DNA of 64,000 nucleotides from Calothrix sp. NIES-3974 (GTDB taxonomy: Bacteria; Cyanobacteriota; Cyanobacteriia; Cyanobacteriales; Nostocaceae): NCBI RefSeq assembly GCF_002368395.1, contig NZ_AP018254.1:5766001-5830000 (forward strand). Reading direction: 5' to 3'. Under the pieces are notes generated by a model. It saw only the letters and a program-made list of their open reading frames with translations, was not told the DNA's origin and searched no databases. Shown here piece after piece: positions 25,719-34,131 of this stretch (position 1 is the first letter of the stretch; every line of letters begins with the position of its first letter). Made by a program: the position numbers and the translations under genes.

Positions 25719-26486
25719 ATGGTCAAATTAGATTTAATAGACTTAGTAAGTGCGATCGCCCTTGTCTGTGTCACCATCGGTTTATCAGCATGGCAACGTC
25801 TTGGTTTAGAATTAAGTATCCTGATAGCCTGTGGTCGGGTAATTCTTCAGTTAATGGTTTTAGGTTACGTTCTCAGCTTTGTTGTTGCTGTGAACAATCC
25901 AGGGACTGTATTGGTGATTTTAGCAGTGATGTTGACCGTTTCTGCCCTATTCACCCGTAATCGGATTTCCCAGAAAATACCCTGCTTTTTACCTTTGGTT
26001 TGGATTGCCCTATTTTTGAGTACGGGGTTAGCTGTTTTTTATACAAATTATGTGATTATTCAACCACAACAATGGTATGAAGCTAGATATATAATTCCCA
26101 TAGCAGCAATGGTGTTAAGTAGTGCCATATCATCAAGTGCGATCGCAGGAGAAAGTTTGGTAAAAGCAATAGATGGGAATAGTCAGGAGATTGAAACCCA
26201 TCTGTGTTTGGGAGCAACCCCCGAGCAAGCAGTGAGTAAATATCAACGTACAGCGATGCGTGCTGGTTTAATCCCCACCATTAATCAGATGATGTTAATT
26301 GGGATGGTGACAATACCCGATTTTGTCAATGGTCAATTATTAGCTGGAATTCCCCCCGAAGAAGCGGTATCCTATCAAATTATCATGGCATTTGTAGTCC
26401 TCTTTGCTAACATGTTAGCAACATTATTGATAGTGAATGGTATTTGTCGTCAATATTTTAATGCTAATGCCCAATTAATTCGCTAA
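25719..26486 (+). CDS. fetB: FetB/UPF0014-family ABC transporter permease
   Basis: A 255-residue polytopic protein with about seven transmembrane helices and the conserved cytoplasmic loop AIDGNSQEIETHLCLGATPEQAV. It matches the UPF0014 family, whose E. coli member FetB works with the ATPase FetA in iron homeostasis and peroxide resistance. No ATPase gene is adjacent, so a partner must be encoded elsewhere. The start ATG gives MVKLDLIDLVSAIALV. It is followed after 15 bp by the holin-like gene, and the three plus-strand genes may form an operon. Confidence 0.88.
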   Translation: MVKLDLIDLVSAIALVCVTIGLSAWQRLGLELSILIACGRVILQLMVLGYVLSFVVAVNNPGTVLVILAVMLTVSALFTRNRISQKIPCFLPLVWIALFLSTGLAVFYTNYVIIQPQQWYEARYIIPIAAMVLSSAISSSAIAGESLVKAIDGNSQEIETHLCLGATPEQAVSKYQRTAMRAGLIPTINQMMLIGMVTIPDFVNGQLLAGIPPEEAVSYQIIMAFVVLFANMLATLLIVNGICRQYFNANAQLIR

Positions 26487-26501
26487 GGAAATAATCAGCA
26501 C

Positions 26502-26870
26502 ATGAAAAACTTTATTTTAACCTGGCTTGGTAGTGCGATCGCGCTTTTGGTGACATCCTATTTAGTTGCTCAAATTCTTCCTAATGGTGGTTTTGTCGTC
26601 ACTAATTTTAACAGCGCCATGATTGCTGCGGCTATCATTGGTTTAATCAATGCTTTTATTCGCCCGATTTTGAAAATTTTGACCTTTCCCATTACCCTAC
26701 TGACTTTCGGTCTATTTGCCTTTGTTCTGAATGCAGCTTTGTTAATGTTGGCAAGTAACTTTACCCCCGGTGGTGGATTCCAAATTACCAGTTTTCCTGC
26801 TGCCTTGATTGGCTCAATTATTCTTTCAATCGTCTCTAGTATTATTAATGTGTTGATTCGTATTGTTTAA
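26502..26870 (+). CDS. Phage-holin-superfamily (holin 4_2-like) membrane protein, copy 1
   Basis: A 122-residue protein with four hydrophobic segments: around 5-24, 33-53, 60-86 and 93-118. It carries GLINAFIRPILKILTFPITLLTFGLFAFVLNA-type motifs (here in shorter stretches: IRPILKILTFPITLLTFGLF) and the loop SNFTPGGGFQI. Proteins of this family are chromosomal, widespread in cyanobacteria and not linked to phage lysis; their role is unknown. It lies 15 bp after the permease gene and 30 bp before a paralogue. Confidence 0.85.
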   Translation: MKNFILTWLGSAIALLVTSYLVAQILPNGGFVVTNFNSAMIAAAIIGLINAFIRPILKILTFPITLLTFGLFAFVLNAALLMLASNFTPGGGFQITSFPAALIGSIILSIVSSIINVLIRIV

Positions 26871-26900
26871 CACCAGAACTCACAACATCCTCATCAGCAG

Positions 26901-27314
26901 ATGAAAGATTTGATTATAAACATATTAACTTTTTTTGGTAATGCGATCGCGCTTTTAATTACATCCTATCTGGTGGCTTCAATCCTCCCCAATAATGGTT
27001 TTGTTGTCACCAACTTCACCAGCGCCATAATTGCTATGGCTATAATGACTGTCATTCATATCCTTCTGGGTAGGATTTTGCAATTTATCTTTACCATTCC
27101 TACGAACCTCCTGAGCTTTGTCTTACTCGCTGTTGTGTTCAATATGGCTTTATTCGTGTTAGCCAGTAATTTAACCCCCGGTGGTGGATTCCGAATCACT
27201 AGCTTTCCTGCTGCTGTCATTGGCTTGGTGATATTTTTGAGCATTTCCAGTATTATGACCCTGCTGATTCATCTGGTTTGCAGTATTTCCATTGATCACA
27301 CTAGCAACGGCTAA
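26901..27314 (+). CDS. Phage-holin-superfamily membrane protein, copy 2
   Basis: A 137-residue tandem paralogue of the preceding gene. It shares the N-terminal ALLITSYLVASILPNNGFVV, the loop SNLTPGGGFRI and the same four-helix layout. The central LINAFIRPIL segment is altered to VIHILLGRIL. The C-terminal extension (HLVCSISIDHTSNG) and the last 144 bp overlap the 3' end of a convergent CbiG-type gene. It has diverged faster than copy 1, possibly under relaxed constraint. Confidence 0.8.
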   Translation: MKDLIINILTFFGNAIALLITSYLVASILPNNGFVVTNFTSAIIAMAIMTVIHILLGRILQFIFTIPTNLLSFVLLAVVFNMALFVLASNLTPGGGFRITSFPAAVIGLVIFLSISSIMTLLIHLVCSISIDHTSNG

Positions 27315-27725
27315 TGTCACAAAATTAACCACACCTAAATTCTTCTGCTCAAAGATGGTTTTAGGAATAAACAACACAGGGCGTTTACTTTGAGTATTGG
27401 GAAAATTACCTAATTTTAACTGTTCGGAAACAGCCATCATTGCTGCTGCTTCTGCCACACTTGGAGTGTTTACATATTTGAAGACGTGGGTTGATGGGTT
27501 TATCTGGGAAACTTGAGCTAGCACTGGAGCCGAAAATAGCTTTAATGGTAAATTGTATAATCTGCAAACCGCAATTATACCAGGTTCATTTCCTTTCGTA
27601 TCAAGGGTGGCAATACCTTGAAAATCTCGAATTTGTAGGCAATAATCTCGACATAATTGCTGCATCGACTGATTAATCACATCTGCAGGTGTGTCGCGTT
27701 TGCAACCAATTCCTAACCACAACAT
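27171..27725 (-). CDS. Cobalamin biosynthesis CbiG C-terminal domain protein, tail overlapping a holin gene
   Basis: A 184-residue protein. Residues 1 to about 135 match the CbiG/CobE C-terminal domain: MLWLGIGCKRDTPADVI, CLQIRDFQGIATLDTKGNEP, LPLKLFSAPVLAQV, PSVAEAAAMMA. In the anaerobic B12 pathway CbiG opens the lactone of cobalt-precorrin-5A; single-domain versions occur in cyanobacteria. The last 45-50 residues are low-complexity (rich in N, Q, S) and are antisense to the coding end of holin copy 2. They are most likely a read-through tail gained when the natural stop was lost. No B12 riboswitch was recognised upstream. Confidence 0.75.
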   Translation of the reverse strand: MLWLGIGCKRDTPADVINQSMQQLCRDYCLQIRDFQGIATLDTKGNEPGIIAVCRLYNLPLKLFSAPVLAQVSQINPSTHVFKYVNTPSVAEAAAMMAVSEQLKLGNFPNTQSKRPVLFIPKTIFEQKNLGVVNFVTLAVASVINGNTANQMNQQGHNTGNAQKYHQANDSSRKASDSESTTGG

Positions 27726-28278
27726 GTTTTCAGGTTTTTTGGGGATTTAAATGATATAGTATACAGTATATATACTTACTGAATATCCAATAAGTGACCC
27801 CCCGTTTCTGCCATTGAGAAATGGGGGGTAGCACGAGCTTTCTGTATAAAGGTTCGGTATAGTTGATTAATGAGTCCATTCTAATCACTGTGTTTCATTT
27901 TGGCTAGATATAATCAGCAAATTTATGGTTTTTTAATTGGTGATTTATAGGTTCTTTATATGACCATCAAGCTAATTCATGAAACTACGTTGATTTATGG
28001 CGATTTGGCATTATCATCAGGGAAAACCTAAGTTAAAATTTATCGGTCTATACAGTCTGTCAAGGGTGATTTTGGTGATTTTAATTTGGAAAATCCCCAA
28101 TTACGACTGCGCACACTTACGACTACAGTGAATACAAATTTGAATCATGATTACGACGGAAGCCTATAGGAAAAGTTGACACAGCAAATATTTCACAATC
28201 CATAACCTGGCTCACACCAACGTTAGAGTAATCCAAAATCATATAAGATAGGTAAATGACGTTTTGTGAGTTTGTAAG
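27726..28278. other. Divergent spacer between the CbiG-type and TPR genes
   Basis: It contains the hairpin above and AT-rich DNA with a repeated TATACAGTATATATAC-like word at 27760-27775. No gene is seen. Confidence 0.45.
27797..27829. promoter_or_regulatory. Strong hairpin upstream of the CbiG-type gene
   Basis: ACCCCCCGTTTCT (27797-27809) pairs with AGAAATGGGGGGT (27817-27829) around a 7-nt loop. The 13-bp stem has one imperfect pair (G-T). There is no T-run on either side. It lies 72 bp before the minus-strand start, so it may be a leader structure, or an end-of-transcript barrier. Confidence 0.5.
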
Positions 28279-30120
28279 GTGTCTGATTCCCCCTCTTGGC
28301 GTGACAAATATTTGGCGTTAATCGCAGAAATTGTGGAGATGACCTTAAAAGGTAAAATTAGCTCCACCGAACAGATATACCAAATGTTGTTGCAAAATGT
28401 GAGTTTGGGGACAGGGGAGATTTTTGAATTGACCTTAAGCGATCGCCTAACTGAAACTCAAACGGAAGTTGCTCAACAACAGGATGAACTCAAACAAGCA
28501 AAAGCTGGGAGAACTCTGCGTGCATTGAAAACGATTCAAACCCAGTGGGAACGCGCTCAATCCCAAAATAAAATCGCGGAATTTATTTTTAATGCTGTCA
28601 AAGAAATCACAACCGCAACACCGGAGCAACGTTTGGGGGTATTTTTACGTTTTACCGACCCGAATCAGGAATATACCCTAACTCAACCCCAACTGCAACA
28701 GTTAATCAAATCCCTCCAGCAATATGCGCAACCAGAATCCGATTTAGCAGAAATTTGTGCAGGTGTCACCCAGGGGATTGCCACTTGGCAACGGTTGCAG
28801 GATAATTTAGTCAGTTGGATGTACGAACGTCAAAATAATATTGGTTTTGGCGGTATTCCCGGTGAAAATAGTCCCTGGGCAATTTGGGCAAAACAAATCC
28901 ACAGTCCCTTTCCCCACAACTTATTCCAGACCCTTGCAAGGGAAGCCTCAATTATCGACTTTGCAACTCAACAAAATCAACTGAGTTTACGGGAATGGCT
29001 AGAAACTGCGATGATTCTCCAATCCCTACAACGGGGTTTAGTGAATTGGTTTGATAAACAAGCCTATAATATCAGCGCTGGCTCAAAACTTTCCATTTCC
29101 ACCTATCTCACCTTTGCAGTGATTTGGAGTTATTTAGGAACTGGCTTTCATCACCTAACTACCTACCGCGAAGCCTGTCTGCAAATTTTGCTGCAAATTT
29201 TACGCAACTTTGCCCAACGTCCCTATTTTCCCCTTTATGGTGGAATTTTCGCCTCCTTTTCCGGTAGTTATCTACGGGATGCTCTCAACTACCTCGACGA
29301 ACCCCTCAAACGGGTGGATAAAACCCAAGAAAAGGCCAGAATACTCACCTTACTAGGATACTCCCAAAGGGCACTCGGAAACAGCGATCGCGCCCTCGAA
29401 TTTCACCAACAAGCTCTAGAAATTGCCCGCAGTGCTGATGATCGGGTTTGCGAAATCGCCAATCTCAACCACCTCAGTCGTACCTACGTTACCCAAGAAT
29501 TATACCCGGAAGCAATTGATTATAGTCAACGCGCTCTAATTCTCAGTCGTCAAGTTGGTGATAAAACAGGGGAAGCTAATGCCTTGATTAACTTGGGTTA
29601 CAGCGAAGTCATGCAAGCTCAACAGCAACAAACTACAGAACCGGAAACCTACACAACAGTAATTAATTATCTAGAACAGGGTCTAAGACTGAGCGAACAA
29701 CTTGGCGACCCCCAAAGTCAAGCTTTATGCTTAAGTAGTCTCGGTATTGCCTATTTAGTCACGGGTGATTTTACTACTGCCATCAAACACCTGGAAGCCG
29801 GATTTAATACTGCTCAAGTTTCTGGAGATTTGTACCTCCAAGGTCGAAATCTCACCTACCTCTGTCAAGCTAACTACAACTTACAAAACTACGAACGAGC
29901 AATTTATACAGGTAGTTTGGGTATGTATCTGTTGGCACAAATTTCCTCCCAGGAATGGCGGAATACCGCATCTATGTTGTTAATTTTACGCGGACAAATC
30001 GGTAGCGAGCAGTTTAATCAGCACCTCCAACAAAGTCGCAGTCGGATGATTGCGATTATCGGTATTGATGGGTATGACTATATTCCCAAATTATTAGTCC
30101 AGTTTCAAGAGGAAATGTAA
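28279..30120 (+). CDS. Cyanobacterial tetratricopeptide-repeat protein with helical N-terminal domain
   Basis: A 613-residue protein starting with GTG (MSDSPSWRDKYLALIAEIVE). Residues 1-150 form a helical, Gln-rich coiled-coil region. 150-340 is a conserved helical domain (WASWM-like LVSWMYERQNNIGFGG, SPWAIWAKQ). From about 350 to 570 there are at least five TPR-like repeats (LGYSQRALGNSDRALEFHQQ, LSRTYVTQELYPEAIDYSQR, LSSLGIAYLVTGDFTTAIKH). It is likely a cytosolic scaffold. Similar proteins are common in filamentous cyanobacteria and have no assigned role. It is upstream of the CRISPR-accessory genes but separated by 528 bp. Confidence 0.8.
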   Translation: MSDSPSWRDKYLALIAEIVEMTLKGKISSTEQIYQMLLQNVSLGTGEIFELTLSDRLTETQTEVAQQQDELKQAKAGRTLRALKTIQTQWERAQSQNKIAEFIFNAVKEITTATPEQRLGVFLRFTDPNQEYTLTQPQLQQLIKSLQQYAQPESDLAEICAGVTQGIATWQRLQDNLVSWMYERQNNIGFGGIPGENSPWAIWAKQIHSPFPHNLFQTLAREASIIDFATQQNQLSLREWLETAMILQSLQRGLVNWFDKQAYNISAGSKLSISTYLTFAVIWSYLGTGFHHLTTYREACLQILLQILRNFAQRPYFPLYGGIFASFSGSYLRDALNYLDEPLKRVDKTQEKARILTLLGYSQRALGNSDRALEFHQQALEIARSADDRVCEIANLNHLSRTYVTQELYPEAIDYSQRALILSRQVGDKTGEANALINLGYSEVMQAQQQQTTEPETYTTVINYLEQGLRLSEQLGDPQSQALCLSSLGIAYLVTGDFTTAIKHLEAGFNTAQVSGDLYLQGRNLTYLCQANYNLQNYERAIYTGSLGMYLLAQISSQEWRNTASMLLILRGQIGSEQFNQHLQQSRSRMIAIIGIDGYDYIPKLLVQFQEEM

Positions 30121-30648
30121 TTAAACATTTGATAATTATCGCAATCCGATTTAATTCGTGAAAAATATTGGTTTTGGCTGTACCCGACGAGAAGTCTTCT
30201 CGTAAAGAAATCGCACTACGCGTGTCTACGTCTATGGCTGTTTATTGTCAATTGTTAACAGCAACAACCCTAGATGTAAGATTTTACCCGCTCGGACTAC
30301 TATACCCGGATTTATCACAAGTAAGTTATATCGTTTACGCGAATGCTTGCTACATATCAGGGGCTGTAACCATTGATTATTCTAGTTTCATTTATTGCAA
30401 AGTACAAGAGAATCGATATTATAAGTCTTGAGTGACGGATTAATTTTCCTTCTACGGACTATCCCTATTCCCCACTCCCTGTCAGTTTGAGAAATTGGCG
30501 AGAAATGCAGGTATAGTAATGGCGATATAGTAAGGCTTGTCTTGGGATTATCAGGAAGTCCATAAAAGTGAATTGCCATTAATGGGAATACGCCTATTCC
30601 ACTCCCGTGTAATATCAAAATATCGTAAAAACGCCGTGAGGAGAGAGT
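30121..30648. other. Spacer before csx3
   Basis: No supported gene. It contains the degenerate repeat ACCCGGATTTATCACAAGT (about 30306-30325), which recurs near 39773, and a GAGAAATNNNNGAGAAATRCAGGTAT-type block around 30489 that recurs near 41826 (shown here as the shared word GAGAAATGCAGGTAT). An SD-like GAGGAG at 30638-30643 precedes the csx3 GTG. Confidence 0.5.
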
Positions 30649-31638
30649 GTGTATAGTTACCAAATAGAGCTAAAGGGCGAAGTATTGCAGGTAGGTTTTA
30701 ATCGTAACTTACCAGTCCAAGGCGATCGCATTGTCAAAGATGCTTTGGAACAATTAAACCAAATGATTGATCGGGGGGAAATCCCTGGAGGTAAACGCAT
30801 ACTCATCGATGGACCACAAACAGTTCCCGTTGCCTATGTTTTATCCCATAAACTTGTTCATTTATACTCAGTAGTTGCCGTCCTTGACCCCAAACTCGGT
30901 AGTAAAACCAGTACATCGGATGGTTCTATTCGACACAAAACCTACATTGTCACCTCAGTCCATGGTTCCCCTGAATACCAAGTGGGAGATTTGATTGAAA
31001 CTAGAGAATCCCAAAGGGAACGTAGTATTATTAAAGTTGTATTATGTGGGCCAACGCAGTCGGGTAAATCATGTCTGCGGGATGGTTTAAAAAGGGCAAT
31101 TTTAGGTAATTTAGGCGCACCCTACCCCTATATCATCACCGCTTGTCCCGATGGGGAAGGGTCTTGGCATCAAGAAGCATACGAAAATAACGAGTTATTG
31201 GCGAAGGATTGCAAACACCAGAATAAAGCCGAATTTACCCCAGAATTTGCCGAGAAAGCAGCAGAATGGGTCAGAAATGCCAATCAGCTAATTAATATTA
31301 TTGATGTCGGTGGCAAAACTTCACCGGAAAACAGAACTATTATGCAACCAGCGACCCATGCAGTAATTTTATCTAGGGATATGGATAAATTTGCCGAATG
31401 GGAAAACTTTTGTCAATCCCTGGATTTAAAAATTATCGCAAAAATCCACAGCCAACTTGATACAGTAGAGGATAGTGTATACTTGGCGGATGGTTGGCAA
31501 GAAAACACCAACGAATTATTGGAAAAAACCCCTTTACTGACAGGTAGTGTACATGGTTTGAAGCGAGGTGAGTACCTATCAGAGCGTCCGATGGTGCAAG
31601 CATTGGCAAAAGTTTTAATTCATTTAACGAAATGCTAA
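30649..31638 (+). CDS. csx3: Csx3 (Crn3-type ring nuclease) fused to a P-loop domain
   Basis: A 329-residue protein from GTG 30649, with GAGGAG 5 bp upstream. Residues 1-112 match Csx3: LPVQGDRIVKDALEQLN, GPQTVPVAYVLSHKLVHLYS, VVAVLDPKLG, then YIVTSVHGSPEYQVGDLI; His71 and Asp80 lie where the known ring nuclease has metal and catalytic residues. Csx3/Crn3 cleaves cyclic tetra-adenylate and so switches off type III CRISPR signalling. Residues 125-329 form a second domain with Walker A GPTQSGKS (134-141) and a Walker B-like INIIDVGG. This Csx3-AAA fusion is known from cyanobacteria, but its ATPase role is unclear. Neighbours are a CARF protein and Cas10 debris. Confidence 0.85.
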   Translation: MYSYQIELKGEVLQVGFNRNLPVQGDRIVKDALEQLNQMIDRGEIPGGKRILIDGPQTVPVAYVLSHKLVHLYSVVAVLDPKLGSKTSTSDGSIRHKTYIVTSVHGSPEYQVGDLIETRESQRERSIIKVVLCGPTQSGKSCLRDGLKRAILGNLGAPYPYIITACPDGEGSWHQEAYENNELLAKDCKHQNKAEFTPEFAEKAAEWVRNANQLINIIDVGGKTSPENRTIMQPATHAVILSRDMDKFAEWENFCQSLDLKIIAKIHSQLDTVEDSVYLADGWQENTNELLEKTPLLTGSVHGLKRGEYLSERPMVQALAKVLIHLTKC

Positions 31639-31869
31639 GTATTAAAAAGTACAGAACAAAAGATATTAATGGGGATGAAAGATAATATAATACCCCGTAT
31701 TGGGTATTGAGGAATGAGTTTTATTATACACTGAATATTTTTGCTGTTGTAATTGTAGAAGTCATATTTGATTTTTATGACCTAGCCTGTATTGGTGTAA
31801 AAAAATAAGTACACCACTATTCCCTACTTTCCACCCTCTATTTTTCTTTTCAAGCGAGGATGTTAATCT

Positions 31870-32946
31870 ATGCGAAAAATTATTACAACTACAGGAACAT
31901 CATTATTAACAAATGCAGCGAGGGAATTTAAAAAAAAATCAGCAGATGTGACGGATAAAGAATTACATTTATTCTGGAAACAAGTAGGAGTAGAAGCCGC
32001 ATCAGCAGAAACTAATTCATTATTAAAAATTGCCAAACCAGACGAAGAAATTGTTTTGTTGCATACAGATACAACTGATGGGTATAGATGTGCGCGAGAA
32101 GTGGAAAGATATCTGAAAAGCCAAAATTGGTTGCATGTTAGACTCAGAAAGTTACCACTAGAAAATAATGAGGCTCAATTTGAAAGTCATGGATTGCGAG
32201 AACTGGTAAATATATTAATCGATGAAATTAGTCAGGGACAACGGCAAAATAGAGAAGTTGTAATTAATGCAACAGGAGGTTTCAAGGCGGAAATTGCTTA
32301 TACAACAATGGTAGGGATGATTTTTGAAGTGCCGATTAAATATATATATCAGAATTTTCAAAAACCCATTACATTCCCAGCCTTACCTGTTAGTTGGAAT
32401 ATCGATTTATTACTGGAATATGATAATTTTTTTCAATGGTTAGATGAAGAACCACGACTAAGACAAGAAGTGGAAGAATGCTTAAAAGCAATTCCAGAAT
32501 CAGAACGCGATCGCATTCTTCCATTGTTGTTACCACCAGACTCAGAAGACTGCATTTATTTATCACCCGCAGGAGAAATTTTATGGAAACGAGTTAACCA
32601 ACAACGGGATATAGGAAAATCATTACCAGAACCGAATACTTCTAAAATTCCCGAGAAAGATAAAATTTCCAATTCTTTGGATGAAGTCAAACATCATTAT
32701 CCGAAAGGGACATTAAATTTTGCTCAAAAAATAGCCAAACTTGCACCTGTAGAAGAAATTATTGGTGGACATTTTGAAAACACCACAACACGAAGAGTCA
32801 AAAAAGTATTTGATGATGGTTCAATTCGGGTATTATGGGCTGATAATAAAAAGGCTGCAAATATTACAATTCGGACAACAGCACGAGGTCTCGCCCAAAC
32901 ATTGAATTTTTGTGATCAATATATTCGCCCTTTGTTAGATTCCTAA
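31870..32946 (+). CDS. CARF-domain CRISPR-associated protein, APE2256 (TIGR02619) type
   Basis: A 358-residue protein. The N-terminal CARF-like Rossmann domain (1-175) has TTTGTSLLTNA (6-16) and NATGGFKAE (133-141), the two glycine-containing loops that bind cyclic oligoadenylate in this superfamily. Residues 180-275 are a helical linker. The C-terminal 285-358 (FAQKIAKLAPVEEIIGG ... TTARGLAQTLNFCDQYIRPL) is a small basic effector or regulatory domain of a type I cannot identify; no HEPN RxxxxH motif is apparent. The start ATG follows AGCGAGGATG with GAGG. It is 231 bp after csx3 on the same strand. Ligand type and activity are inferred. Confidence 0.8.
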   Translation: MRKIITTTGTSLLTNAAREFKKKSADVTDKELHLFWKQVGVEAASAETNSLLKIAKPDEEIVLLHTDTTDGYRCAREVERYLKSQNWLHVRLRKLPLENNEAQFESHGLRELVNILIDEISQGQRQNREVVINATGGFKAEIAYTTMVGMIFEVPIKYIYQNFQKPITFPALPVSWNIDLLLEYDNFFQWLDEEPRLRQEVEECLKAIPESERDRILPLLLPPDSEDCIYLSPAGEILWKRVNQQRDIGKSLPEPNTSKIPEKDKISNSLDEVKHHYPKGTLNFAQKIAKLAPVEEIIGGHFENTTTRRVKKVFDDGSIRVLWADNKKAANITIRTTARGLAQTLNFCDQYIRPLLDS

Positions 32947-32958
32947 TTCATGATTTAA

Positions 32959-33237
<279 letters not shown>

Positions 33238-33750
33238 AATCCCTATCTTCAGGCAAATCAAGTATATGAAAAATTAGAATCTTTAGTTGGCGAAGATGCA
33301 AAAAAAGCTGTCCAAACTATCAGACAACATGCTTATATCTCTGCATTTTGCGGTCTGATTCTTATCGTTCCAGGTATCGATGTATTAGCCTTTATTTTCA
33401 ATACTTGGACAATGTATGCACGTATTAATACTGCCCTGGGTATTGCCCTAGGTAAAAATATTATCAAATCCGTTGGATTAGCGATCGCCACCAATGTGTT
33501 ATCCATAATATCTGCCACCATACTTGTATCGCTTGGTGGTTCTGTACTGAAAATTATACCTGGTGTGGGAACTGCTGGAGGAATGCTGGTAACTTGTATT
33601 ACCTTTTATACTTTATCCTCCCTCATGGATTGGATTTATCTCAAAGCTATCACCTTTCTGGTTTCTTCCGATATACCCGTCAATAGTCGAAACTTAAAGA
33701 AAGCAGCTAAACAAGTTAGTCAAGATAAGGATTTATTCGATAAATTGTGA
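33238..33750 (+). pseudogene. Start-less fragment of a DUF697/EcsC-like membrane protein
   Basis: The frame is open from the stop of the Cas10 remnant and lies in the same frame. It encodes about 170 residues beginning NPYLQANQVYEKLESLVGED and continuing RQHAYISAFCGLILIVPGID, then two hydrophobic segments (VLSIISATILVSLGG, AGGMLVTCITFYTLSSLMDW). The usual ATG/GTG/TTG codons are absent until the ATG at 33412, which would cut off the first 58 residues including the conserved first membrane segment. It is therefore probably an N-terminally truncated gene fused by deletion to the Cas10 scrap. A functional shorter product from 33412 (112 residues) cannot be excluded. Confidence 0.55.
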
Positions 33751-33999
33751 TTTCAAATATACTATACAGCCTGATGCGTCAAAATTAACTTCAAATAAGC
33801 ATTTATATCCACTCCAAAGCGATCGCATCAAATACTTAGTCAACTTGAGTTCGAGATAAACTGAAATATCGATTCCATCCTTGGTTGTAATAAACATAGT
33901 TTCCCCATCAATTCCCGCACCACCGCGATTTGCTGCCACCTTTTCCCAAGCAGCTTGAAAGTTATTCAGATTGAGAAATTTACTTACAATATCAACCAT
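33733..33999 (-). pseudogene. Reverse-transcriptase N-terminal fragment (RT-Cas1 or group II intron type)
   Basis: Of 88 codons, the first 35 have the conserved RT0/RT1 start: NLNNFQAAWEKVAANRGGAG then IDGETM. This is shared by group II intron RTs and by CRISPR RT-Cas1 fusions. The rest (ISVYLELKLTKYLMRSLWSG...) is only vaguely RT-like and stops early. It converges with and overlaps the preceding fragment by 18 bp. Given the surrounding type III genes, an RT-Cas1 origin is attractive but not proven. Confidence 0.55.
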
Positions 34000-34026
34000 T
34001 AAATTTTGGATTTTGAATTAGAATAC

Positions 34027-34125
34027 GAGACGCGATATAGCCTCTTTCAGAAGAGCTGAACGCTAACGCGTCTCCACAAAATTCATCTGTTGGATTCTTT
34101 TTTAAAATTGGTATGACTTACTTCC
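34027..34125. repeat. Composite palindrome plus ATTCATCTGTTG repeat tail
   Basis: 34027-34076 repeats the 7281-7330 composite (GAGACGCGATATAG ... AGCTGAACGCTAACGCGTCT). 34073-34125 (ACAAAATTCATCTGTTG...AATTGGTATGACTTACT) matches the tails of repeats at 52216-52300 and 54870-54957. Two families are thus joined here, beside the CRISPR remnants. Confidence 0.7.
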
Positions 34126-34131
34126 TATTTC

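Noticed and set aside
26502-27314. Prophage, based on two holin-like proteins
   Set aside because: No phage structural, lysis or replication genes nearby; this family is common on cyanobacterial chromosomes.
27726-27829. Cobalamin riboswitch before the CbiG-type gene
   Set aside because: No B12-box consensus; only a simple hairpin is present.
30168-30431. 87-residue frame before csx3
   Set aside because: TTG start without ribosome site; most of it is dispersed repeat sequence.
33733-33999. DGR reverse transcriptase partner of the 5.2-kb variable region
   Set aside because: The visible RT block is of the group II/RT-Cas1 type, truncated, and 28 kb away with no template repeat beside it.
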